Shown piece by piece: positions 1 to 6,085 of a stretch of DNA of 7,062 nt. The notes beneath the pieces are model-generated. The model was given only the letters and a program-made list of their open reading frames with translations, was not told the origin of the DNA and did not search any database. Source of the DNA: Desulfuromonadales bacterium. GTDB lineage: Bacteria; Desulfobacterota; Desulfuromonadia; Desulfuromonadales; BM103. The stretch lies in NCBI GenBank assembly GCA_030614505.1, contig JAUWTX010000109.1, forward strand, positions 1 through 7,062. Direction: 5' to 3'. The first letter of the stretch is position 1. The number at the start of each line of letters is the position of its first letter. The translations under genes and the position numbers were made by a program.

Positions 1-1103
1 ATCGCCAAGAACAATGCAATCAACAGAACAACAATCAGCACCGCGACAAAGCCACTCCAGCCAAAACCTCTGTAAACGTAACCGGGCAGATAAGAACCAA
101 CAGCACCCCCACCATAGTAGAACGCAACATACAGGCCATTGACCACGCCCTTATACTGAGACATGTGACGGTTCAGATAACCAGTTGCCGTGGCATGGGT
201 TAAGAACGAGGCGCCACAGAGCAAAAACATACCACCGACCAGGGCGGCAACCTGAGGCACAGTCATCACCAGCAGGGCCAGAACAAAAAAGGCCAGCCCA
301 CCAACCATCGCCCGCTCTGCGCCACCGCAACGTTGGTGGATACGTACCGCATTCAGCGAAACGACGATGCCCATCAGGTAACCGGAATAGGCCAGGCCAA
401 TACGAAATTCATTGGCATTAGGGCTCAACTCCGTCAGACGGAACGGCAGGTAATTCATCATGGCGGCAAAAACCAGGAAGAAACAGAAGACCATGCCATA
501 GGCTGTCCGCACCACGGGATCAGTCAGCACCTCGCCGATGGCCTTCATACTCGGGCGCGCGACTTTCACAGAACCAGCATCGGCAATTCGACCAAGCCAG
601 AACCAGGCTACAAGCAAAGCAAAACCGAGAAAAAGGAAGCTGAAGCGCCAGTGAAGCAGGCTGGCAATCAATCCCGAGAAAGCTCGTCCAGCAAAACCAC
701 CAAGAATTGTCGCAGCAATGTACCAGGCCATGGCCCGTGCTATGTCACCCTTTGCCGAGACCTGAGAAGTATAGGTCATCAACGACGTCAGCATCGCCGG
801 TATCAACAAACCCTGAATCAACCGCAGCACCATTAATCCGGCAAAAGGCTCGACAATAAACATCAAACCTTCTGTTATTGCCAGAAGCAACACAGCCAAA
901 CGCAGCATCCGCCGTGCTGAAACCGTTTCGAGCAGGACACCGTAAAAAAGTGGAGCAAGGCTCAAAGGGATAAAGGCAATGGTCGTTAACAGAGCAGCCG
1001 TTTCCCGTGCCACACCGAATTCTGCAGTCAGAACCGGCAGTAGCGGCTGGGGTACATAGAGGGCGGAAAGTGCCAGAATCGTGGTAAAGAGAATAGCAGC
1101 CAT
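1..1103 (-). CDS. MFS transporter, YnfM-like (partial, C-terminus off window)
   Basis: Inner-membrane secondary transporter of the major facilitator superfamily; substrate unknown, drug or metabolite efflux is the usual guess for this group. 367 codons are present from the ATG at 1103, and the frame stays open through the left edge. The N-terminus carries YVPQPLLPVL (residues 16-25), typical of the YnfM/AraJ-like branch. A degenerate inter-helix 2-3 motif follows (G55 to R64-R65), then RLIQGLLIP (94-102), matching MFS motif B (RxxQG), then GGFAGRAFSG (135-144) with HWRFSF (151-156), matching the G-rich helix-5 motif of this branch. A second six-helix half starts near residue 200. Family members are about 400 residues, so roughly 30-40 are missing. 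The ATG lies 5 bases after the protease stop codon with only a weak ribosome site, and an in-frame stop at 1119-1121 excludes a much longer start, so coupled translation is likely. The family call is firm; the substrate is not. Confidence 0.93.
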   Translation of the reverse strand, partial: MAAILFTTILALSALYVPQPLLPVLTAEFGVARETAALLTTIAFIPLSLAPLFYGVLLETVSARRMLRLAVLLLAITEGLMFIVEPFAGLMVLRLIQGLLIPAMLTSLMTYTSQVSAKGDIARAMAWYIAATILGGFAGRAFSGLIASLLHWRFSFLFLGFALLVAWFWLGRIADAGSVKVARPSMKAIGEVLTDPVVRTAYGMVFCFFLVFAAMMNYLPFRLTELSPNANEFRIGLAYSGYLMGIVVSLNAVRIHQRCGGAERAMVGGLAFFVLALLVMTVPQVAALVGGMFLLCGASFLTHATATGYLNRHMSQYKGVVNGLYVAFYYGGGAVGSYLPGYVYRGFGWSGFVAVLIVVLLIALFLA

Positions 1104-1108
1104 AATCT

Positions 1109-2380
1109 TCAGTGCTGTTTATATCCAGCGGATAATCGGGCAATTCTGGCGACCACCGGTGGATGAGAATAGTAGAACCAGGCATATAGAGGATGCGGAT
1201 GAAGATTACTCAGGTTTTCCTTGCAGAGCTTGATCAGGGCATGGGTCAGTGGTAGAGATTCGCCCGTCAAATCAAGGGCAAACTGATCAGCCTGCCATTC
1301 ATGACGTCGGGAGAGCGCACTTGAGATTGGTGTCAAGGGAAAGCTGACAAGACTGGCCAGAAACCCGAGTAGCATCACCTGGCCGACGAAGCTGATTTGA
1401 TCGAGTCCGAACAGGCCTGTCAGGCCATCCCAGGCGAGCAACTGCCAGGCCAGCCAGCAGAAGACCAGGGAAACCAGCTCCATGGTCAGTAAACGTTTCC
1501 AGATGTGACCCAGCTTCCAATGACCGGCCTCATGGGCCAGAATACCGATGATTTCGTCATCAGTCATCTGCTCCAACAGGGTATCGAAAAGAACGATGCG
1601 CTTGACGCGGCCGATGCCTGTGAAATAAGCGTTCGAATGTTTGCTTCGGCGCGAAGCATCAACCTGCTGGACCCGATCAACCTGAAGTCCGGCCTGCCCC
1701 ATGACGGCCTTGACCCGCTCGGCCAATTCCTCTTTTTGCAAAGGTTGAAACTTAAAAAAGAGTGGTTCGATCAGCACCGGAGACAAATACATCAGCAGTA
1801 GCGTGATCAAGGCGAGAAAGCCCCACACCCAAAGCCACCAGCCATTCGGACTGGCCTGTACCAGTGCGAGTGCTCCAGCCGTAACCAGTGACAAAAGCAG
1901 ACCGCCGATGCCCAAAGATTTAAGTAAATCGGCAAGCCAGATTCGAGGTGTCGAGGTATTGAACTGAAAACGTTCTTCAAGAACAAAAGTACGGTAAAGA
2001 CTGAAAGGCACATCAAGAACGGCTTGGGCCAGCATCAGTCCGACAATAAAGAGGACACCCTGGCCGACGAAGGACGACGTCAAACCAAGGACCCAACTGT
2101 CGTACCAGTCAATCAGGCCACCAAAGATAAAGATCAACAGCAGCACACTGCCGAAGAGTGATTCAACCAGCCCGACACGACTGGTGGCCATAGTATAGTC
2201 CGAAGTTCTGGCGAGCAACTTCTGATCAACGACCTCGGCAAAGCCAGCCGGCACCTTGTGACCATGCTGCTTCAGATGCTGCAGATTCAAATATCGAAGC
2301 CAGAGGCGGAAGGAGAGAATCAGGAGATAAAGAACGAGCAGAAGCCATTTCATAGCGCGCATCATAGCAAAAAAGAGCAT
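1109..2380 (-). CDS. M48 family (Ste24/CAAX protease-like) membrane zinc metallopeptidase
   Basis: Integral-membrane zinc endopeptidase of the Ste24 type, 423 residues, about the usual length for full Ste24-like proteins. The zinc motif HEAGH is at 283-287, with catalytic E284. The third ligand is E361 in RRHEWQADQFA (358-368), the family ExxxAD pattern. The C-terminal YYSHPPVVARIARL (403-416) matches the conserved Ste24 YSHPP element, and HSNAYFTGIGRVKRIVLFDTLL (248-269) matches the strand and helix preceding the active site. Hydrophobic segments lie near 11-28, 74-95, 104-125, 152-175, 182-206, 297-317 and 330-350, placing the active site at the cytoplasmic membrane. In bacteria such enzymes probably act in membrane-protein quality control; substrates here are unknown. 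The first ATG (2380) was chosen, but M6, M7 and M10 are possible because none has a clear Shine-Dalgarno. It lies 50 bases after the triple-repeat protein and 5 bases before the MFS gene, suggesting one operon. Confidence 0.94.
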   Translation of the reverse strand: MLFFAMMRAMKWLLLVLYLLILSFRLWLRYLNLQHLKQHGHKVPAGFAEVVDQKLLARTSDYTMATSRVGLVESLFGSVLLLIFIFGGLIDWYDSWVLGLTSSFVGQGVLFIVGLMLAQAVLDVPFSLYRTFVLEERFQFNTSTPRIWLADLLKSLGIGGLLLSLVTAGALALVQASPNGWWLWVWGFLALITLLLMYLSPVLIEPLFFKFQPLQKEELAERVKAVMGQAGLQVDRVQQVDASRRSKHSNAYFTGIGRVKRIVLFDTLLEQMTDDEIIGILAHEAGHWKLGHIWKRLLTMELVSLVFCWLAWQLLAWDGLTGLFGLDQISFVGQVMLLGFLASLVSFPLTPISSALSRRHEWQADQFALDLTGESLPLTHALIKLCKENLSNLHPHPLYAWFYYSHPPVVARIARLSAGYKQH

Positions 2381-2384
2381 TAGG

Positions 2385-2420
2385 TGGCGAGAGGCAACTT
2401 ATCTCGCCTCGCACTCGCCA
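2385..2420 (-). promoter_or_regulatory. Two mutually exclusive hairpins ahead of the M48 protease gene
   Basis: Plus-strand TCTCGCC (2402-2408) is the exact reverse complement of GGCGAGA (2386-2392), a 7-bp stem with a 9-base loop. CTCGCCA (2414-2420) is the exact reverse complement of TGGCGAG (2385-2391), a second 7-bp stem using almost the same partner. In the minus-strand transcript only one can form at a time, and both end within 5 bases of the first protease ATG. There is no U-run directly after the stem, so it is not a standard terminator. It may modulate translation of the protease or stabilise the upstream message end. Function is inferred only. Confidence 0.4.
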
Positions 2421-2430
2421 TGCGTTTGTC

Positions 2431-3468
2431 TTAATACACCTCGTCTACCACGATCTCAATGCCTTCAAGCACCTTGCCGGTATCGATTTCTATCGAATGG
2501 TCGGCAGTGCCTTGATATCTGCCGTAAAGTTCTCCCGGCGCGGGAGTCCCTCCAAGTTCACTGCGAGCAGCAATGTAGTAGTGTCCACCTTTGGGAAAAG
2601 ACAGCTGAGAGCTGCCATCGTTGCCAGTTTTCCGGGAGACGTAAAGCGGACGGTTAAGCATCACCGGATCGTCGTAGAGCAACACCTGGATATCAGCAAC
2701 AGGTGTCCCTTGCGTATCGAGGACACGACCTGTGACCAAGGTGTTGCCAAACATGCTGGCAGCATGACGCTCCACCTTCTCCGGCACCTCAATCAGCGGG
2801 ATGTGGACTTTGGCAACTTCACCCTTCTTCAGAACCAGAGGATTCCCGGGCAAGTAGCCGAACAGGTCACCAGCCTTGAGTGGACCTACCATCTGCCCGC
2901 TCTGACGCACTCTGACCACCAGGTAATAAGTCCCTGAGGACAGCGGCAGTTCAAAATATCCCTGCTGATCGGTCGGCGCCGCCATTCCCAACCCCAGACC
3001 TTTCAACTGGCTGGAAAGGTCTGGATAAACCGTCACTATCGCATTTTGCACAGACTGGCCGTCAAGACTCACACTACCAACAATTCCGGCGTCTAAAACC
3101 GTATTCTCCAGCGGCCCGGGAAGATTATCAGGAGTCAGCAACAGGTTGACATTCTTCAACCCTTTCTCCGGCACGGTAATCGGGTTACGCCCGTAATAAG
3201 CTGACAGATTCTCGCCCCTGGCTAACAAGTAGTATTGCCCCTCTGGCAACTCCAGTGAGAAGAGTCCGTCGGCTGCTGTTGCCGCAGAGACATGAGAAGG
3301 AGGTGTATTGAAAGTCAGGATCTCGGCCGGATAGGCCAGTATTTCAACCCCTGCCACGGTCTCAGCATTGACCGTGGCCTTACCTTTGATTGTTGCCGCA
3401 TACGTGGTGCATGACAGCACCAGCCAAACCGTCAGCAGTAGAAGACTGACTCTCGAAAACTTGTTCAT
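2431..3468 (-). CDS. Secreted/lipid-anchored protein with three carboxypeptidase-regulatory-like repeats
   Basis: A 345-residue exported protein with no visible catalytic domain. The N-terminus has K3/R6, a hydrophobic stretch (8-18) and LVLSC with Cys20, an imperfect lipobox. If it is not a lipoprotein, cleavage near TYA-A (23-25) is possible. The rest is three related beta-sandwich units, about 26-111, 128-225 and 244-342. Each follows the CarboxypepD_reg/transthyretin-like plan: a G-x-V/A strand, an 'ngipVa..V.vy' strand, a D-x-x-G turn (D67-G68, DQQGYF 167-172, NDG 283-285), a G-x-YYL/I-x-x-R strand (GQYYLLAR 77-84, GTYYLVVR 179-186, GGHYYIAAR 294-302), then a Y/F-G element (YYGRNP, LFGYLPGNP, LYGRYQG). 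Such modules bind or scaffold at the cell surface. Start: ATG with AAAGGTG upstream at good spacing. It probably heads an operon with the M48 protease and MFS transporter. Domain architecture is well supported; biological role is unknown. Confidence 0.88.
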   Translation of the reverse strand: MNKFSRVSLLLLTVWLVLSCTTYAATIKGKATVNAETVAGVEILAYPAEILTFNTPPSHVSAATAADGLFSLELPEGQYYLLARGENLSAYYGRNPITVPEKGLKNVNLLLTPDNLPGPLENTVLDAGIVGSVSLDGQSVQNAIVTVYPDLSSQLKGLGLGMAAPTDQQGYFELPLSSGTYYLVVRVRQSGQMVGPLKAGDLFGYLPGNPLVLKKGEVAKVHIPLIEVPEKVERHAASMFGNTLVTGRVLDTQGTPVADIQVLLYDDPVMLNRPLYVSRKTGNDGSSQLSFPKGGHYYIAARSELGGTPAPGELYGRYQGTADHSIEIDTGKVLEGIEIVVDEVY

Positions 3469-3507
3469 AGTGACACCTTTGAGAACGACAATATTACATA
3501 CACCAGA

Positions 3508-3537
3508 ATAGTAGCCTTCCTATACATAGTCGGTCAA
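3508..3537 (-). promoter_or_regulatory. Sigma-70-type promoter for the triple-repeat protein operon
   Basis: On the minus strand TTGACC (3537-3532, five of six matches to the -35 consensus) is followed by an 18-base spacer and TACTAT (3513-3508, four of six to the -10). Transcription would start near 3501, giving a leader of about 33 bases that contains the AAAGGTG ribosome site. Position and direction fit the gene starting at 3468. This is a pattern match only. Confidence 0.5.
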
Positions 3538-3588
3538 CAGCTCTGCCGTACCAAAAGACAAAAAAACAAAGAGATTGCACACATAGGC

Positions 3589-3617
3589 TGGATTCACAAC
3601 GTCACCTCACCTATAAT
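3589..3617 (+). promoter_or_regulatory. Candidate promoter for the lipoprotein gene (perfect -10, weak -35)
   Basis: A perfect TATAAT is at 3612-3617. At 17-base spacing the -35 position reads TGGATT (3589-3594), only three of six matches, so an activator may be needed or the promoter may be moderate. The start site would be near 3624, about 44 bases before the ATG. It sits back-to-back with the minus-strand promoter at 3508-3537, so the two could share regulation. Confidence 0.5.
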
Positions 3618-3667
3618 GCAAAAACTTTGTCAACTCGTTGCCATATAAAAACCTAAAGAGAGACTTC

Positions 3668-4447
3668 ATGCGTCCAATAATACTCACAACACTTTTTCTC
3701 ACGATGTTCCTTGCTACCGGTTGCCAGGAGGAGGCTCCACAAACGGTCAAAATTCCACCACAGTCTGCACAAAACGGCAATGGTGGCACCAAAACGGCCA
3801 CGCCGGTTGTAGACCAGGAAACAGTCGTAACGGAAGAACAGGCCCAAGTAGAACCTTCTGAGCAGGCCACGCAGCCAGAGCAGACGACACCCAGGCCTCC
3901 AGTCTTCGAAAACTTTCAAGGAACTCCACAGCTCTCGCTCTTCCCCCGGGCCGGCGATTTCCGTCCTGCAGACGGCAGTGATCGGTTACCCTACTGGAGC
4001 ACCTTCATCGAACACCTGGTCAAAGTTACCGGTGTCGCCGAGGAACAGGTGACAGGCAGTCGCGCCTGGGTTTTCCGTAGTATCAAGTCCATTGACTCCC
4101 TCGGCTACTTCTCGCCGTTGGGAGTTGAGCCACAGACCGCATACCAGGTCTCTTTCACTCTCGCCGCGGAACTGGCGGAAGGCGCTTCTGCCGGCATCGG
4201 CATTCTTGAGTTCAACGAGTTCCTCTGGATTCCAGGCCAATATACCGAAGAGACATTCAAGCAGCACTTTCGCGGTTCCCATGAAGGAAAGCGACTGACC
4301 GGTACGAGCAAAGAAGAGCACACCTTCACCTTCACCACCGGACCCGAAACCCGTATGATTCATCTGGTCCTCTTCCGTGAAGGGACACATGATCGCAACA
4401 GCGTGATGTTCGATGACATTAAGATTGAAGCAGTGAGTGGCAAATAA
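3668..4447 (+). CDS. Putative lipoprotein with disordered linker and galactose-binding/CBM-like domain
   Basis: A 259-residue exported lipoprotein of unknown role. The signal segment (1-18) ends in LATGC with Cys19 as the predicted lipidated residue. Residues about 20-75 are rich in P, Q, E and T and look like a flexible tether. The remainder (about 78-257) is beta-rich: a stretch with WVF and YFSPLGVEP leads into YQVSFTLAAEL, and the end FTFTTGP...IHLVLFREG...VMFDDIKIEAV resembles the final strands of jelly-roll carbohydrate-binding modules (CBM4/9-like), where a 'DDI.i' strand closes the fold. No catalytic domain is visible, so a surface binding role is inferred. An in-frame TTG at 3638 would add ten residues ahead of the signal peptide; the ATG is preferred because AAGAGAG (3656-3662) lies 5 bases upstream and the signal peptide then has normal length. 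Transcription diverges from the triple-repeat protein and ends at an overlapping hairpin. The fold is a tentative call. Confidence 0.85.
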   Translation: MRPIILTTLFLTMFLATGCQEEAPQTVKIPPQSAQNGNGGTKTATPVVDQETVVTEEQAQVEPSEQATQPEQTTPRPPVFENFQGTPQLSLFPRAGDFRPADGSDRLPYWSTFIEHLVKVTGVAEEQVTGSRAWVFRSIKSIDSLGYFSPLGVEPQTAYQVSFTLAAELAEGASAGIGILEFNEFLWIPGQYTEETFKQHFRGSHEGKRLTGTSKEEHTFTFTTGPETRMIHLVLFREGTHDRNSVMFDDIKIEAVSGK

Positions 4448-4484
4448 AAGAAAAGAGCCGGCTCTCGCCGGCTCTTTTCTTTTA
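4445..4484. terminator. Bidirectional rho-independent terminator, 18-bp perfect stem
   Basis: Bases 4445-4462 are the exact reverse complement of 4467-4484, with a TCTC loop at 4463-4466. The GC core is GAGCCGGC/GCCGGCTC. A-rich and T-rich flanks give a U-tract in either direction. The plus-strand lipoprotein stop codon TAA (4445-4447) forms the base of the stem. On the minus strand the stop of the 18-codon gene lies two bases before it. It should therefore terminate both convergent transcripts. Confidence 0.93.
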
Positions 4485-4486
4485 CT

Positions 4487-4543
4487 TTAGCAGGGATGTA
4501 CGTTACTGCTCCCTACAACTCTTGGCTTCTGATACTTCTTCAT
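4487..4543 (-). CDS. 18-residue micro-peptide, possible RiPP precursor
   Basis: An 18-codon frame encoding MKKYQKPRVVGSSNVHPC. I do not recognise a characterised family. Support for a real gene: AGAGGAGG at 4556-4549, with 5 bases between the AGGAGG and the ATG; a stop codon only two bases before a strong terminator; and position downstream of the FG-GAP protein on the same strand. The first half is basic (K2, K3, K6, R8) and MKKYxKP resembles the start of many ribosomally made, post-translationally modified peptide precursors. The tail VVGSSNVHPC ends in His-Pro-Cys, giving a terminal thiol next to a potential metal ligand. There is no hydrophobic segment, so it is neither a membrane peptide nor a signal peptide. 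A transcription-attenuation leader is unlikely because nothing codes on this strand beyond the terminator until 3468. Alternatives are a small regulatory peptide or a fortuitous frame. No modifying enzyme or exporter is visible in the window, so the RiPP idea is inference. Confidence 0.65.
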   Translation of the reverse strand: MKKYQKPRVVGSSNVHPC

Positions 4544-4560
4544 AACATCCTCCTCTGTGA

Positions 4561-4648
4561 GGGGCTGTCCCTTTGCGAACGGCCCCCGTCTTGCGGTTTA
4601 TGTTTGCGATTCTAACCCGGAGCCGCTGTCGCAAGAGCAATACCCCGG
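4561..4648 (-). promoter_or_regulatory. Candidate structured leader RNA upstream of the 18-codon gene
   Basis: In the minus-strand transcript CCGGGG (4648-4643) can pair with CTCCGG (4622-4617, one G-U). CTTGCG (4635-4630) pairs exactly with CGCAAG (4595-4590). The order a-b-a'-b' would be an H-type pseudoknot. GGGGC (4586-4582) pairs with GCCCC (4565-4561) just before the ribosome site. CGCAA occurs three times (4608-4604, 4595-4591, 4577-4573), so the TTGCG segment has alternative partners. It could be a cis-regulatory element or an mRNA-stabilising spacer. It does not match a riboswitch class I can recognise. Confidence 0.35.
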
Positions 4649-4657
4649 CCTGTTATC

Positions 4658-6085
4658 TTATTCTACAACCTCTACAGACTGGCCGGCTGTAACTGCCACA
4701 CTCGCCTTACCACCACCAGGAAAGTTCACTTTGGCGGTGTAGGTCTTTCCAGCCTTGACACCGAAATGCACCACCGAGGGCTCCTGGGCGCAGAATCCGG
4801 TAGCCGACTTGACTTCACGGGTGGCTACCAGTTGGTCACCGTCGTAGAGGGCAACCTTGGCGCCAAAACCGAGACCGGTCAACTTCAGCCAGTTACCGTC
4901 ATTCTGATTGTTCTTGTAGAGTTTATTCTCAGCACCCCAGTTAATCACGTAGAGATCAAGGTCACCGTCGTTGTCGATGTCGGCAAAAGCGGTGCCCTTG
5001 GTGCGTACAGTAGCGCACTGCAGCTGCGGCTGATCATCGGCCACGTTGACAAAGTTGCCCTGGCCATCGTTCAGGTAGAGCTGGTTGGCCAACTTGCAAT
5101 CACCCTCGTAGAGATCGAGGTCGCCATCGTTATCAACGTCGCCAAAGGTTGGACCCTTGCCCCAGCCCTCTTCGCCGGCAGCGACCTTATGGCTGGCCTT
5201 GGTAAAAGTTCCCTTACCATCATTCATGTACAGGTTGTTGCCACCAATATAGTTGGAGACAAACAGATCCTGATCGCCGTCATTGTCGATATCAGCAAAG
5301 CTGGCGCCGAGGCCCCAGTTAGCATCGTTAATACCGGCTGCTGCGGCACCTTCAGTAAAGGTCCCGTTGCCGTTATTGACAAAGAGTTTATTCGGCTCAC
5401 CGGCGGGATAACGACCATTAACAACATAGAGATCAACATCACCGTCGTTGTCGATATCGGACCAGATGCCCATCCAGCTCCACGACTTGTCACCCACTCC
5501 GGCAGCGTCAGTCACGTCGGTGAAGGTACCGTCACCGTTATTGGCAAAAAGCACGTTTTTGGCACCGACACCGTAGTTGGCGCAGTAGAGATCCAGATCG
5601 CCGTCATTATCATAATCAGCAAAGCTGGCAGAGTAGGTGAATTCCTTGAGACCGACACCGGCAGCAGCGGTCACATCAGTGAAGGTGCCGTCGCCGTTGT
5701 TGGCAAAGAGGCGGTTGGCTTCAATTTCATACTGACCACCCGTGGCCAGATAAAGATCAACGTCGCCATCGTTATCATAATCACCGAACACGCTGCCCAT
5801 GGTGAAGCCGGGAGAATCAATGCCAGCTCCGGCTGTGGCAGTGACATCTTTAAAAGTACCATCACCATTGTTGAGGTAAAGCTTGTTGCTTCCCCCTTTG
5901 TTCGATACATACAGGTCGACGAAACCATCGTTGTTGACATCAGCAAAGGCAACACCTTTACCCAGACCGTCGTCAGCGACACCCGCCTGCTTGGAAGCAT
6001 CAACGAACTCCTGACCGAGGGCTGGACCAGCAGCCAAGACAAGCAACGCAACACTTGTCAGCCAAATACCCGCCTTTTTACTCAT
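4658..6085 (-). CDS. Secreted FG-GAP/VCBS repeat protein with C-terminal ASPIC/UnbV domain
   Basis: A 475-residue exported protein, probably a calcium-stabilised seven-bladed beta-propeller used in extracellular binding. A classic signal peptide spans residues 1-24, with likely cleavage at ALG-Q. Seven repeats carry the DxDNDGDxDLY calcium loop, beginning at D49 (here NNDGF), D102, D157, D210, D265, D316 and D369, spaced 51-55 residues. Each is followed by an N-x-L-Y/F-x-N-x-G-x-G-x-F strand, the FG-GAP/VCBS pattern. Residues about 398-475 (NWLKLTGLGFGAKVAL...REVKSATGFCAQEPSVVHFGV...FPGGGK) match a short ASPIC/UnbV domain, known from the CRTAC1 family. Cysteines at 168, 330, 357 and 432 are unusual for a calcium propeller. 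Start: the ATG at 6085 has AAGGAG 7 bases upstream; an in-frame ATG at 6124 would add 13 charged residues before the signal and has no such site. It is followed on the same strand by the 18-codon gene. The domain call is firm; the ligand is unknown. Confidence 0.94.
   Translation of the reverse strand: MSKKAGIWLTSVALLVLAAGPALGQEFVDASKQAGVADDGLGKGVAFADVNNDGFVDLYVSNKGGSNKLYLNNGDGTFKDVTATAGAGIDSPGFTMGSVFGDYDNDGDVDLYLATGGQYEIEANRLFANNGDGTFTDVTAAAGVGLKEFTYSASFADYDNDGDLDLYCANYGVGAKNVLFANNGDGTFTDVTDAAGVGDKSWSWMGIWSDIDNDGDVDLYVVNGRYPAGEPNKLFVNNGNGTFTEGAAAAGINDANWGLGASFADIDNDGDQDLFVSNYIGGNNLYMNDGKGTFTKASHKVAAGEEGWGKGPTFGDVDNDGDLDLYEGDCKLANQLYLNDGQGNFVNVADDQPQLQCATVRTKGTAFADIDNDGDLDLYVINWGAENKLYKNNQNDGNWLKLTGLGFGAKVALYDGDQLVATREVKSATGFCAQEPSVVHFGVKAGKTYTAKVNFPGGGKASVAVTAGQSVEVVE
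4940..5960 (-). repeat. Seven tandem ~160-bp FG-GAP coding repeats
   Basis: The propeller gene contains seven degenerate in-frame repeats with 153-165-base periodicity. On the plus strand they are visible as recurring blocks such as 'ccgtcgttgtcgatatc' and 'ccgtcattatcataatc' that encode the calcium loops in reverse. Divergence between units is substantial at the DNA level, so the array looks old rather than a recent amplification. It could still recombine to gain or lose blades. Confidence 0.8.

Noticed and set aside
745..1185. 146-codon minus-strand frame spanning the protease/MFS junction
   Set aside because: It overlaps both well-supported genes in another frame and shows no domain; it is a shadow frame.
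2497..2937. 146-codon plus-strand frame opposite the triple-repeat protein
   Set aside because: It is fully antisense to a gene with clear repeats and a signal sequence, and has no motif or ribosome site.
3638..3667. Upstream TTG start for the lipoprotein
   Set aside because: It would add ten residues ahead of a normal lipoprotein signal, and the purine-rich ribosome site lies between TTG and the ATG at 3668.
4487..4543. Leader-peptide attenuator interpretation of the 18-codon frame
   Set aside because: The terminator after it is followed only by the antisense of the convergent lipoprotein gene, so there is no downstream structural gene to attenuate; the codons are also not a run of one amino acid.
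4561..4648. Cyclic-dinucleotide (GEMM-type) riboswitch
   Set aside because: CGCAAAG-like words suggested it, but the conserved order of GEMM elements and the tetraloop-receptor arrangement are not present.
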